Positions 45,332 to 54,455 of a stretch of DNA of 64,000 bases are shown here, piece after piece. The stretch comes from Halocynthiibacter namhaensis (GTDB lineage: Bacteria; Pseudomonadota; Alphaproteobacteria; Rhodobacterales; Rhodobacteraceae), in assembly GCF_000812685.1 (NCBI RefSeq), contig NZ_JWIF01000058.1, positions 48,056-112,055 on the forward strand. Direction: 5' to 3'. The position numbers and the translations under genes were made by a program. Every line of letters starts with the position of its first letter. Position 1 is the first letter of the stretch. The notes beneath the pieces are model-generated. The model saw only the letters and a list, made by a program, of their open reading frames with translations, did not search any database and was not told where the DNA came from.

Positions 45332-45805
45332 TTTCGTCAAGTCGTGCAAAATAACATTCCATCGCAAGGGTCGCCCAGAGTATATAGCCCCCTGAACACC
45401 CGTGAAAAGGGGCATTCCGTTAATGTCGGAGAAATCCCCCCAGATTAACCACAATTGCCGTTGATACAGCCGCAAGATACGCCCCCTAAATAGAATCTGA
45501 TGCAGGGAAATATGTGCGGGGCTTGGGCGCTGGTGCATACCGAAACGCGACATGGCACGCGGCTGCATTTTGAGATCGGAAACCAGAAAACCCTGCCCGC
45601 GCGCCTACTGAGATCACAAGGTATATAGATCCCGACCGCCCGTCACCACAATATCTTGTAGTCATCGGCGGATTAACCACAGCTCTGAGTGCTATGAAAA
45701 ATAAAGGTTTTCCAGATCCGGACCCTGTGTTAGCATCAAGGTAATAATAATAAGCTGACCGAAAAATTCGGCGGCATGAGGCAGATAAAAAAGGCAGGCG
45801 ACGTG
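45332..45805. other. Spacer between divergent clpS and carboxypeptidase genes
   Basis: About 470 bases without a firm gene. It must hold the promoters of both genes. One small plus-strand frame at 45500-45628 (42 codons, containing [15 protein letters not shown]) has a weak AGGGA before its internal ATG but no recognisable family. The region close to the carboxypeptidase is AT-rich (GGTAATAATAATAAGC). Confidence 0.4.
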
Positions 45806-47395
45806 ATGACACGTCTTGGGTATTTGCTCCGTTCAGGGGCATTCTATTTCTTTTTGGCAATTGTGCTGTTCACAGGTTTCGCAACGGCGGCGCCCTATGC
45901 AGCTATGGTGATCGACGCGCGATCAGGCGAGGTCTTGCATTCGCGCAATGCAGACACACGCTTACATCCCGCATCTTTGACCAAGATGATGACACTTTAT
46001 GTGGTGTTTGAAGCCATCGAAAACGGTGAAATTTCATTGGACACACAGGTGCGCATTTCGCGCAATGCCGCGGCTGAGCCACCGTCAAAGCTGGGGCTTC
46101 GTGCGGGTCAAACCATCCGTTTGCGATATCTAATCCGCGCGGCTGCGGTGAAAAGTGCCAATGACGCAGCCACCGCATTGGGTGAAGCGATCGAAGGATC
46201 AGAGGCGGCTTTCGCCCGCCGCATGACCCGAACCGCACGCGCGCTTGGCATGTCTCGCACGACATTTCGCAATGCGCATGGCTTGACGGAAGCTGGGCAT
46301 TTGTCCACCGCGCGCGACATGACGGCCCTTGGTCGGCATCTGTTTTATGACTATCCAGAATATTACAACCTGTTCTCGCGGCGCACCACCGATGCCGGCA
46401 TTCGCCAGGTCAACAACACCAACCGGCGTCTTCTGGCCAGCTATCGCGGCGCAGATGGCATCAAAACCGGATACACGCGGGCTGCGGGTTCCAATTTGGT
46501 GGCCTCGGCTGAACGCGGCAGCGAACGCATTATTGCGACTATGTTTGGTGGCAGCTCATCCGCCGCCCGCAACGCACGCGTCGCGCAATTGCTTGACATG
46601 GGCTTTGAACGCGCCCCCACACGCGTGGCTGTACGCCGCCCGGCCCGGCCACGATATACCGGCAGCACACCCGCAGTTGCGGCGGCCGCACCCACACGTT
46701 TGGTGACGGCAGTGACGACCTCGCTTGTGCCAGTCTTGCGCCCCATCCGTGTCGCAGAAGCACCCGAAGCGCCTGCCCCTGATGAGGATCTATTGACCGC
46801 ATTGGAAAACGAGATCGCAAGCGCGGTTGAAGAGATCCAAGCGGCTGAAAACGCACAAGAAGTAGAGGCTGCAGTCATTGAACCCGTAGAAGAAGTTGTT
46901 GTTGCGGAAGTCGAGTCAATTGAAGTGCCAAGACCGGTGCTAAACCAACCCGAACAGGTCGAACCCCAACCGGAAGTGATTGAGATAACAGCGACAGTTT
47001 TGGCCGCAGTTGAGGCTGCCAGCACCCCGCCGGTGGAAACATTGCCTGCCCGCTTTGTGCCAACTGCCGACACCCCGCGTCCGGTGATCAACACCATCGT
47101 GCCCGAATCCCGACCCGTACAACAGGAGCCCGTGATCATCACACGCCTGTCTGGTTCAGGTGGGCGCGATTGGGGTGTGAGCTTGGGCAAATACGGGTCA
47201 CAATTCGAAGCAGAACGCGTTTTACTGCGCACGGCATTGGCCGAGACCTCGGCACTGGATGGCACATTGCGTCGGGTCAGCCGTGGTGGCGGTGGCTTTG
47301 AAGCCAAGTTCACAGGCCTGTCCCAGGACCGCGCGCAACTGGCCTGCCGCCGCTTGCAAGCCAGATCACAAGATTGCGAAGTTGTAAGACCGTAA
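45806..47395 (+). CDS. D-alanyl-D-alanine carboxypeptidase with C-terminal SPOR domain
   Basis: 529 residues from ATG 45806 (AAGGCAGG upstream; ATG 45776 is possible). After a signal peptide ending FATAA comes a peptidase S11 domain with Ser57-x-x-Lys60 (SLTK), SAN (117-119) and Lys220-Thr-Gly. It trims D-Ala from peptidoglycan stem peptides in the periplasm. A long Glu/Val/Pro-rich linker (about 285-450) leads to a SPOR domain (DWGVSLGKYGSQFEAERVLL) that binds denuded septal glycan and should direct it to division sites. Confidence 0.94.
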   Translation: MTRLGYLLRSGAFYFFLAIVLFTGFATAAPYAAMVIDARSGEVLHSRNADTRLHPASLTKMMTLYVVFEAIENGEISLDTQVRISRNAAAEPPSKLGLRAGQTIRLRYLIRAAAVKSANDAATALGEAIEGSEAAFARRMTRTARALGMSRTTFRNAHGLTEAGHLSTARDMTALGRHLFYDYPEYYNLFSRRTTDAGIRQVNNTNRRLLASYRGADGIKTGYTRAAGSNLVASAERGSERIIATMFGGSSSAARNARVAQLLDMGFERAPTRVAVRRPARPRYTGSTPAVAAAAPTRLVTAVTTSLVPVLRPIRVAEAPEAPAPDEDLLTALENEIASAVEEIQAAENAQEVEAAVIEPVEEVVVAEVESIEVPRPVLNQPEQVEPQPEVIEITATVLAAVEAASTPPVETLPARFVPTADTPRPVINTIVPESRPVQQEPVIITRLSGSGGRDWGVSLGKYGSQFEAERVLLRTALAETSALDGTLRRVSRGGGGFEAKFTGLSQDRAQLACRRLQARSQDCEVVRP

Positions 47396-47418
47396 TTTTG
47401 CGGCCTTGCACCTTGCTT

Positions 47419-47447
47419 CCTTCCGGGCAAAACTGCCCCGGAAGGAG
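47419..47447 (+). promoter_or_regulatory. Hairpin overlapping the ribosome site of the FAH gene
   Basis: CCTTCCGGG (47419-47427) pairs perfectly with CCCGGAAGG (47437-47445). The Shine-Dalgarno GGAAGGAG (47440-47447) is mostly inside the right arm. It may also serve as a terminator of the carboxypeptidase gene, but it has no T run. Confidence 0.5.
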
Positions 47448-47453
47448 CCACCC

Positions 47454-48143
47454 ATGACCCAATATATATTCCCTGCCCCTGTGCAGCCCTCTGTTGCGAT
47501 TCACGAGAGTGATCAGCGCTTTCCCGTGCGTCGCATCTTTTGTGTCGGCAAGAACTATGCCGACCACGTGCGTGAAATGGGCGGAGATCCAAAATCCGAT
47601 CCGCCCTTTTTCTTTAGCAAAGCCGCTGACGCTTTGGTCGCAGATGGGGCAACCATCCCCTACCCCCAGATGACCACGAATTTTCACCATGAAGCCGAGC
47701 TTGTCGTCGCGATTGGCAAGGGTGGCGTTGAGATTGCCGCAGCTGATGCCATGGATCACGTCTGGGGCTATGCCACAGGCAATGATCTGACTCGGCGAGA
47801 TCTGCAATCGGATGCGAAGAACGCTGGTCGTCCATGGGACATGTCGAAAGGGTTTGATAACGCGGCAGTTTGCGGCGCAATCCTTCCACTGGCACAGTGT
47901 TCTGGCGTGGATGCAGCCCAGATCCGCGCAGTGGTGAACGGGGCTGCTACCCAAGACAGCACCACAGGCGAGATGATTTGGTCTGTCCCAGAAATCATCG
48001 CATACCTGTCCCGCTTCGTGACTTTGGCCGCCGGGGATCTGATCTTCACAGGCACGCCAGATGGGGTTGGGCCCCTTGTCTCTGGCGACAGTTGCACGGT
48101 GGAAATCAACGGGTTGCCCAGCGTGACTGTAACAATCGCCTGA
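47454..48143 (+). CDS. Fumarylacetoacetate hydrolase family protein
   Basis: 229 residues from ATG 47454 with a strong AAGGAG. FAH-fold motifs: IFCVGKNYADHVREMGG, PPFFFSKAADALV, NFHHEAELVVAIG (metal Glu residues) and GYATGNDLTRRDLQ, then FTGTPDGVGPL. Such enzymes cleave or tautomerise 2-oxo/acylpyruvate compounds, for example acylpyruvase or oxaloacetate decarboxylase activities. The metal-binding residues appear intact. It converges on ccoS. Confidence 0.93.
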   Translation: MTQYIFPAPVQPSVAIHESDQRFPVRRIFCVGKNYADHVREMGGDPKSDPPFFFSKAADALVADGATIPYPQMTTNFHHEAELVVAIGKGGVEIAAADAMDHVWGYATGNDLTRRDLQSDAKNAGRPWDMSKGFDNAAVCGAILPLAQCSGVDAAQIRAVVNGAATQDSTTGEMIWSVPEIIAYLSRFVTLAAGDLIFTGTPDGVGPLVSGDSCTVEINGLPSVTVTIA

Positions 48144-48151
48144 CATCGAAG

Positions 48152-48176
48152 AACCCCGCCTGTTATGGGCGGGGTT
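48152..48176. terminator. Bidirectional hairpin between FAH gene and ccoS
   Basis: AACCCCGCC (48152-48160) pairs perfectly with GGCGGGGTT (48168-48176). The ccoS stop codon lies in its loop, so the same hairpin can end transcripts from both sides. Confidence 0.7.
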
Positions 48177-48321
48177 GATCATCCCAATCGTCGGACAAGA
48201 TCCGCTGGCTGTCGCCATCCGGGTCTTCATATTGGCTTGAACGCAGGGTCCAGACGAATCCCACCAAGCCCAACCCGCCAAGGAAGAGTGACACTGGTAT
48301 CAACCACGCCAATACATTCAT
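48163..48321 (-). CDS. ccoS: Cytochrome cbb3 oxidase maturation protein CcoS
   Basis: 52 residues: one membrane helix (about 4-26) starting MNVLAWLIPVSLFLGGLGL, then SSQYEDPDGDSQRIL, the conserved acidic motif after the helix of CcoS/FixS. Its ATG overlaps the ccoI stop (ATGA), so it is translated from the same message. CcoS is needed for cofactor insertion into the oxidase. Confidence 0.93.
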   Translation of the reverse strand: MNVLAWLIPVSLFLGGLGLVGFVWTLRSSQYEDPDGDSQRILSDDWDDQPRP

Positions 48322-50525
48322 TTTTTGTCCCCCTGCCCTGCACTGCGTAACCGTAGCGCATTCAAAGACACGCTGATAGATGATGTCGACATTGCCAGGG
48401 CTGCGGCCAAAGGCGACGCGAAACCAAGCAAAGCAACCGGGATCGCAATCGCATTGTAACCAGCAGCAATCGCGAAGTTTTCCAGAATGCGTTTGCGCGC
48501 TGAACGTGCGATCGCGCGCGCATCAGAGATCGCGCCAAGACGGTTGCCCAACAGTACGATGTCAGACGCGACACGCGCCGCATCCAATGCAGAGGCCGGC
48601 GAGACCGACACATGGGCCACCGCCAATGCGACTGTGTCGTTCAAACCATCGCCGACCATCAACACCTTATGGCCAGCCTCGGAAAGTTCAGACAGTTTCT
48701 GTGCCTTATCTTCGGGCCGCATCTGGGCGTGCCAGTCGCTGATCCCAAGTTCTAAAGCAGCTGATTTCACGGCGGTTGTGTTATCACCCGACAGCAGAAC
48801 AACAGGAAGGCCGCTTGATTGGAGCGCAGAAATCGTATCGATGGCATCGGGGCGCAGGTGATCTGAAAACGGGATCTGAATGACAGTGCCATCGTCCACT
48901 TGAAGCCATGTCGCCGTGCTGTCGCCTGCCGTCGCGCCCAGCCATTCCGCACGACCAAGCGCGACCCGATGACCAAGATGTTTCGCCTCAACGCCTTTGC
49001 CGGGCGCTTCAGAAATATCCGTAAGCATGACAGGCGCGACACCAAGCGTGTTCAATGCTTTCGTCAAGGCCTGCGCCAAAGGGTGATCAGACTGAGACGC
49101 CAAAGCCAAGGCAAGGGATTGGTGTTCAGGGGTAAGCCCATCCAAAGTGCCCGGAACCACGTCGCCATCGGTTAATGTGCCGGTTTTGTCGAAAACCACG
49201 CAATCGATCTCGGCCAGGCGTTCCAGGGCGGTGGCGTTCTTCACAAGCAATCCTTTGCGAAACAGATTGCCTGACGCGGCGGTGACCACGGCTGGAACCG
49301 CAAGGCCCAAGGCGCAAGGGCATGTGATGATAAGAACCGCGACTGCGATATTCAGGGCCAGACGCACGTCACCACCGGAGGCATATAACCAGCCGATAAA
49401 GGCAAAAAATGCGAGCAAGTGCACGCCGGGCGCATAGATTTGAGCCGCGCGATCCGCGAGGGATGAGTAACGGTTTTTCGCCCCTTCCGCGATCGTGACC
49501 AAATCCGCCATCCGCGCAAGCGAACTGTCACGCCCCGCAGCATGCACCGTCAGTTCGAACGGACCCGTTAGGTTGACCTCTCCGGCACTGACAATGGTGC
49601 CCGTGGCGATGGCGACAGGCAGGGTTTCCCCGGTGAGCAAAGCGCGATCCACTTCGCTTTCGCCTTTTGAAACAACGCCATCCACCGGGATACGCGCGCC
49701 TGGACGCACCAAGACGGTATCACCCACCGCAATGCCGGAAAGGGGCACAACAACTTCGCCATCCGGTGTCAACTGCACGACACGCGGCACCTCCAGAGCT
49801 GTCAATTCCTCGGCGGCAGATCGCGCGGCACGGCGCGTGCGTTGATCAAGATAACGTCCAGCCAGCAGGAAGAATGTCAGTGACAGAGCCGCATCAAAAT
49901 AGGCGTGTTCGCCACCATTTAGGACCTCAAATAAGCTCATCCCGCCAGCCAGCAGGATCGCCAAGGAAATCGGCACATCCATATTCAGGTGACCCGTGCG
50001 CAAAGCCGTCCAGGCATTCTGGAAAAACGGCTGTGCGGCCCAGGTGATTACGGGAAGAGCGATGGCAGCCGAAATCCAATGAAACATGTCACGCGTTGCA
50101 GCTTCGGCACCGGACCAAATCGCAACTGACAGCAACATGACATTCATCATTGCGAACCCAGAAATCCCAAGTCTAAACAGGATGCTACGGGCCGCTTTAT
50201 CGGCAGCACCAACCGATAAAGCGGTGCTGTCAAGTTCATGCGCTGGATAGCCGACCGCAGCCAGCGCTGCGATCAGGTCTTCGATACTCAGTGCTGTTTT
50301 GGTCGCCACGGCGACCCGTTTCAATGACAGGTTCACTCGCGCCGAAGTCACGCCGGGCATGGACGTCAGTTTGCGTTCCACAGCCGAGATACACCCCGCA
50401 CAATGTACGGTGGGCAAGGACAATAGGATATCGCCCTGCAATGCCACCTGGCTTTGTGCAATGTCCTGCGCCGAAGGTGCAACCGCGCAGGCAGGGCATG
50501 CGGAATAGGACATCGTTTCAGTCAT
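48318..50525 (-). CDS. ccoI: Copper-transporting P1B-type ATPase CcoI (FixI)
   Basis: 735 residues from ATG 50525; the upstream frame lies inside ccoH. A CPAC motif and a heavy-metal domain with VHCAGCISAVERKL come first, then membrane helices, the actuator LTGETLP, the channel CPC in ITCPCALGLAVP, the phosphorylation site DKTGTLTDG and the hinge GDGLNDTVALA. It pumps copper across the inner membrane for the cbb3 binuclear centre. The start overlaps the ccoH stop by 8 bp. Confidence 0.97.
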   Translation of the reverse strand: MTETMSYSACPACAVAPSAQDIAQSQVALQGDILLSLPTVHCAGCISAVERKLTSMPGVTSARVNLSLKRVAVATKTALSIEDLIAALAAVGYPAHELDSTALSVGAADKAARSILFRLGISGFAMMNVMLLSVAIWSGAEAATRDMFHWISAAIALPVITWAAQPFFQNAWTALRTGHLNMDVPISLAILLAGGMSLFEVLNGGEHAYFDAALSLTFFLLAGRYLDQRTRRAARSAAEELTALEVPRVVQLTPDGEVVVPLSGIAVGDTVLVRPGARIPVDGVVSKGESEVDRALLTGETLPVAIATGTIVSAGEVNLTGPFELTVHAAGRDSSLARMADLVTIAEGAKNRYSSLADRAAQIYAPGVHLLAFFAFIGWLYASGGDVRLALNIAVAVLIITCPCALGLAVPAVVTAASGNLFRKGLLVKNATALERLAEIDCVVFDKTGTLTDGDVVPGTLDGLTPEHQSLALALASQSDHPLAQALTKALNTLGVAPVMLTDISEAPGKGVEAKHLGHRVALGRAEWLGATAGDSTATWLQVDDGTVIQIPFSDHLRPDAIDTISALQSSGLPVVLLSGDNTTAVKSAALELGISDWHAQMRPEDKAQKLSELSEAGHKVLMVGDGLNDTVALAVAHVSVSPASALDAARVASDIVLLGNRLGAISDARAIARSARKRILENFAIAAGYNAIAIPVALLGFASPLAAALAMSTSSISVSLNALRLRSAGQGDKK

Positions 50526-51015
50526 TGGCCTTACATTCTGGATCGTCCACGCACAGATTGTGGCGTTGTTGAAATTCGGTGCCATCTGGCGCGCGCAACA
50601 ACAAGCGCAGCTGCCACGATCCAGATGCCATGTCGACGTTCGCGACATAATCCGTTCCGTCAAATACGAAGTTCGGCGTAAAATCATCACGCACATGTGT
50701 GCGGCGCGCAACGATTGCGTCAAGTTGCGCGACCTCAAGCGGGGCGCCATTCACGTCGCGGATTTCGACGCGCAGAATGCCATCCTCGATCGAACCTTCC
50801 ACTTGCCACCCCAGCGCCTGTTGACGGGCCCGGTTTACGTCAAAATCCTGGCTGGCGATGTAGGAGTTCTTCACCTCCAGCCCAGGAAAGGTCCTCACCG
50901 CACTGTAGGCCAGAAACAGATTAACCGTAATGATCACCGCGAAACCGGCGGCGAAAAGACCAAAAACATGGTAGCCATTCAGTTTCCAACCGGTGTCTTC
51001 ATGTGGGGTATTCAT
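50518..51015 (-). CDS. ccoH: FixH/CcoH assembly protein
   Basis: 165 residues with a single N-terminal membrane helix (about 16-37, VFGLFAAGFAVIITVNLFLAY) and a periplasmic domain containing NSYIASQDFDVNRARQQALGW, a FixH signature. It stabilises the oxidase and works with CcoI. Two C-terminal cysteines (NLCVDDPEC) may form a disulfide or bind metal. Confidence 0.96.
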   Translation of the reverse strand: MNTPHEDTGWKLNGYHVFGLFAAGFAVIITVNLFLAYSAVRTFPGLEVKNSYIASQDFDVNRARQQALGWQVEGSIEDGILRVEIRDVNGAPLEVAQLDAIVARRTHVRDDFTPNFVFDGTDYVANVDMASGSWQLRLLLRAPDGTEFQQRHNLCVDDPECKAND

Positions 51016-51033
51016 GATCAGTTCTTTCTTTCG

Positions 51034-52461
51034 TTAATCGCGGCCATTGAACACGGTGTCCGCATGCGCGCGGTCCCCGTTTGCTTCATCTGTGATCCAG
51101 ATCCGCACGTCAGTGACCTTGCTGTTGGCCGCAGAAGAGGCATCCGGCACCGTCAGATACACCCGAATAGTGCGCAATTCATCGGCGGGTACAGTGACTG
51201 TACCATAATCCTCGCCTTCGACTTCCAACTGCATTGGAACATCTGAACGTGCGACCATCGCAAAGGAATGCGCTTCGCCATGTTTGTTACGCAGGCGGAT
51301 GTCATAGGCGTTCCGAATAGATCCATCAGACATGGTAATGTAAACCGGGCTGCGCACAGGCGAGACAGAAATATCGATGTCAGACCGGATAAACAACATG
51401 AACATCAAGCCGACACCAATCAGCGACCAAAGCCCCGTGTAAATCATAGTGCGTAGGCGGAAGATGTGTTTCCAAGGGCTGACAGGGGCAATGCCTGAGG
51501 TTTCCGAGGTTTCATCTTTCAGGGCCATGTAACCGATCAAACCACGTGGCTTGCCGATCTTATCCATGATTTCATCACAAGCATCGATACATAAAGCGCA
51601 GGTGATACATTCCATCTGCTGACCTTCACGAATATCAATGCCCGCCGGGCAAACATTCACACAGGCCATGCAATCGATACAATCGCCCTGCCCTTCGGCA
51701 ACGACACCTTTTTTAGCCTTACCGCGGGGTTCTCCGCGCCAATGACGGTAGGCGACGGTCAATGTGTCCGTATCCATCATCGCAGCTTGGATGCGCGGCC
51801 ATGGGCACATGTAATTGCACACTTGTTCACGCATGAAGCCACCAAAAATAAACGTCATCGCTGTCATCACAAGGATGGTTGTGTAGGCCACGACATTGGC
51901 GTTGAACGTGAACAGATCAACGGCAAGTTTAGGCGCATCGGTAAAGTAAAACACCCAAGCCCCGCCGGTCGCGACGGAAATCAGCAACCAAACCAACCAT
52001 TTTGTCAGACGCAGGCGTAGTTTACGGAAATCTATTTTCTTCTGACGATGCAAGCGCAGGCGTGCGTTGCGGTCGCCTTCAATCCAGCGTTCCACCAGAA
52101 TGAACAGATCAACCCAGACCGTCTGTGGGCAAGTATATCCGCACCAAACGCGTCCCAAAGCCGAGGTAAACAGGAACAGACCAAGCCCGGCCATGATCAA
52201 AAGCCCACCAACGAAATAGAATTCATAGGGCCAGATTTCGATCCAGAAGAAATAGAAACGGCGGCTGGCCAGGTCAATCAAGACGGCTTGATCAGGAAGC
52301 TCGGCCCCACGATCCCAACGGATCCACGGCGTCAGGTAATAGATCCCAAGGGTCACGGCCATGATCAACCATTTCAGGTTACGAAATCGACCATAGACAC
52401 GTTTTGGGAATACAGGCTCGCGGGCAGCATAGAGGCTGGGGGCTTGCTGGGAATCACTCAC
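51034..52461 (-). CDS. ccoG: Cytochrome c oxidase accessory protein CcoG (RdxB/FixG)
   Basis: 475 residues with several membrane helices and two 4Fe-4S motifs, CIDCMACVNVCPAGIDIREG and CITCALCIDACD (near 250-285). A C-terminal Ig-like FixG domain ends it. CcoG is a copper-reducing/assembly factor for cbb3 oxidase. It is the first gene of ccoGHIS, with a FNR box upstream. Confidence 0.97.
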   Translation of the reverse strand: MSDSQQAPSLYAAREPVFPKRVYGRFRNLKWLIMAVTLGIYYLTPWIRWDRGAELPDQAVLIDLASRRFYFFWIEIWPYEFYFVGGLLIMAGLGLFLFTSALGRVWCGYTCPQTVWVDLFILVERWIEGDRNARLRLHRQKKIDFRKLRLRLTKWLVWLLISVATGGAWVFYFTDAPKLAVDLFTFNANVVAYTTILVMTAMTFIFGGFMREQVCNYMCPWPRIQAAMMDTDTLTVAYRHWRGEPRGKAKKGVVAEGQGDCIDCMACVNVCPAGIDIREGQQMECITCALCIDACDEIMDKIGKPRGLIGYMALKDETSETSGIAPVSPWKHIFRLRTMIYTGLWSLIGVGLMFMLFIRSDIDISVSPVRSPVYITMSDGSIRNAYDIRLRNKHGEAHSFAMVARSDVPMQLEVEGEDYGTVTVPADELRTIRVYLTVPDASSAANSKVTDVRIWITDEANGDRAHADTVFNGRD

Positions 52462-52522
52462 GGATGAGCTCCGTTCTTTTACAGTTGTGCGTCATGGCTA
52501 TTAAAGCCGTATTAAGTAATCT

Positions 52523-52536
52523 TTGACATCGGTCAA
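52523..52536. promoter_or_regulatory. FNR box upstream of ccoG
   Basis: TTGACATCGGTCAA is a perfect palindrome (TTGAC-N4-GTCAA), extended by one more pair on each side, 61 bp before the ccoG start. It is close to the TTGAT-N4-ATCAA consensus of FNR-type regulators, and fnrL is encoded nearby. Confidence 0.8.
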
Positions 52537-52650
52537 AGTGACGCTGAATAATGGCAGCACCGACCCCCAGGAAACGCGCGAACAGGACGGGGATCGGTGC
52601 CTGACCAGAAGTGGTGACCTCTGGTATTGGTTGGCCGGTTGGCCGGTGGC

Positions 52651-53517
52651 TTATTCGCCACCGCCCAACTGGTGAACATAAAGTGACACAGCGCGAATAT
52701 CGGCTTCGGACATGCCACGTGCGCTCCAGGATGGCATAACGCCAAAGCGGGCATTCGTGATGGTTTCTGTCAACGCAGCAGTATCGCCACCAAACAACCA
52801 GATGCGGTCGGTCAGATCAGGTGCGCCTTGGAAACGGTCGCCCTTGCCTTCATCACCATGACAGGATGCGCAATTGTCGTAGAACAACGCCGCCCCTGCT
52901 TCGGCCAATTCAGCATTGCCGTCTTGGCCCGCGATGATCTGAACATGGGACACAAGTGATGCGATTTCCTCTTCGGACATAAACTCACCAAAGGCTGGCA
53001 TCTGTGAATACCGTGCATCCGCGTCATCTTCGGTGCGAATACCGTGGTTCACAGTGGTGTAGATCTCGTCAATGGAACCACCCCAAAGCCAGTCGTTGTC
53101 GACCAAGACAGGATATCCCTGCGCGCCAGCACCGCCAGATTGGTGACATTGAACGCACCAGGTATTATACACTGCCTGGCCTGCATTTTTCGCAAAGCCA
53201 TTCAGCTCTGGCAGCTGTTCAACTTCATTCAGTGGCGTCGCAACCAACAGTTCTTCCATCGGCGCATTGGCTTCGTCAAAACGTGCGATCTCGGCGGCGA
53301 CTTCACCACGTGTGGAATACCCCAAAAGACCCGGTGTTGCGCCATTGATCATGGGCCAAGCCGGATATGCAATCACATAGCCAATCCCCCAGATGATACA
53401 CAGGTACAAAGTCCACAGCCACCAACGCGGCATAGGTGTGTTCAGCTCTTCGATGCCATCCCAAGAATGCCCTGTGGTGCCATAGTCTGGTTTTTCATTT
53501 GGTTTCTTAGCAGCCAT
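52651..53517 (-). CDS. ccoP: Cytochrome cbb3 oxidase subunit III (dihaem cytochrome c)
   Basis: 288 residues. A membrane helix lies at about 34-54 after KPDYGTTGHSWDGIEELN, a typical CcoP opening. Two haem c sites follow: CVQCH at 121-125 and CASCH at 216-220. Methionine ligands are in MPAFGEF and MPSWSAR. It passes electrons from cytochrome c to CcoO. The ATG overlaps the ccoQ stop by one base (TAATG). Confidence 0.98.
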   Translation of the reverse strand: MAAKKPNEKPDYGTTGHSWDGIEELNTPMPRWWLWTLYLCIIWGIGYVIAYPAWPMINGATPGLLGYSTRGEVAAEIARFDEANAPMEELLVATPLNEVEQLPELNGFAKNAGQAVYNTWCVQCHQSGGAGAQGYPVLVDNDWLWGGSIDEIYTTVNHGIRTEDDADARYSQMPAFGEFMSEEEIASLVSHVQIIAGQDGNAELAEAGAALFYDNCASCHGDEGKGDRFQGAPDLTDRIWLFGGDTAALTETITNARFGVMPSWSARGMSEADIRAVSLYVHQLGGGE

Positions 53518-53708
53518 TAGCGTGTCTCCTCAGGCTGGACATCCACGATTGGGGCATCCTCATGCCGAAATGGGATATTGGCAGTATCACTGTAAGTGCG
53601 GGTGGCTCCTGGGCGCATGACCCAGAACACCACACCGATGAAGAATGAGAACAGCCCCAGCATCATCCAGCTGTCGGCAAATTCCCTTAGGATCGAATAG
53701 GTTTCCAT
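53517..53708 (-). CDS. ccoQ: Cytochrome cbb3 oxidase subunit CcoQ
   Basis: 63 residues with one membrane helix (about 14-32, SWMMLGLFSFFIGVVFWVMR) and a short polar tail, the usual shape of CcoQ, which stabilises the oxidase core. It lies between ccoO and ccoP. Confidence 0.93.
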   Translation of the reverse strand: METYSILREFADSWMMLGLFSFFIGVVFWVMRPGATRTYSDTANIPFRHEDAPIVDVQPEETR

Positions 53709-53717
53709 TTCGACCCC

Positions 53718-54443
53718 CTATCGACTTGCGTCAGGTGTGAAGGTTGAGAAATCAACCAACGTGCCCAACATCTGCAAATAGGCCACCAATGCGTCCATCT
53801 CAGAGATGCCAGGTTTGCGATCAAAATTACGCACTTGCGCGCCTGGATAACGTTCGACCATAGCATCCCAATCACCATCAGGATCAATCTGAACGGTGAA
53901 ATCCATACGCGCATTTTCGATCATTTCATCTGTGTAAGGAACCCCCACCATACGGTGCGTTTCCAACAGATCGCCGATGTATTCGCCATCAAGGATATTA
54001 TCCTCAAGGAAGGCATATTTCGGCATGATGGATTCAGGCACCACAGATTGCGGGTCGCGCAGGTGATCAACATGCCATTCATCAGAATAACGACCACCAA
54101 CCCGAGCAATATCAGGCCCTGTACGTTTTGACCCCCACTGATGCGGGTGGTCATATTTGCTTTCTGCCGCCAATGAATAATGGCCGTAACGTTCAACTTC
54201 GTCACGCATTGGACGGATCATCTGCGAGTGACACGTATAGCAACCCTCGCGAATGTAGATATCACGCCCGGTCAATTCCAATGGGGAATAGGGGCGCATG
54301 CCCTCGACATCCTCAATGGTGTTTTCCAACCAGAACAAAGGTGCGATTTCCACGATCCCCCCGATGGAAACAACCGCGAGGCTGCCCACCAGAAGAAGTG
54401 TTGCGTTACGTTCAATGACGCCGTGTTTATCAAGAATTCCCAT
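53718..54443 (-). CDS. ccoO: Cytochrome cbb3 oxidase subunit II (monohaem cytochrome c)
   Basis: 241 residues. A membrane helix lies at about 13-37, then the haem c site CYTCH (68-72) in [19 protein letters not shown]. Tail motifs VGVPYT and [17 protein letters not shown] are standard. It passes electrons from CcoP to the CcoN haems. It begins 12 bp after the ccoN stop. Confidence 0.98.
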   Translation of the reverse strand: MGILDKHGVIERNATLLLVGSLAVVSIGGIVEIAPLFWLENTIEDVEGMRPYSPLELTGRDIYIREGCYTCHSQMIRPMRDEVERYGHYSLAAESKYDHPHQWGSKRTGPDIARVGGRYSDEWHVDHLRDPQSVVPESIMPKYAFLEDNILDGEYIGDLLETHRMVGVPYTDEMIENARMDFTVQIDPDGDWDAMVERYPGAQVRNFDRKPGISEMDALVAYLQMLGTLVDFSTFTPDASR

Positions 54444-54455
54444 ATCAGGCGCTCC

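Noticed and set aside
46441..47592. 383-codon minus-strand frame rich in Ser/Thr across the carboxypeptidase gene
   Set aside because: It is the antisense of the Ala/Glu/Val-rich linker and catalytic domain of a clear gene and shows no domain motifs of its own.
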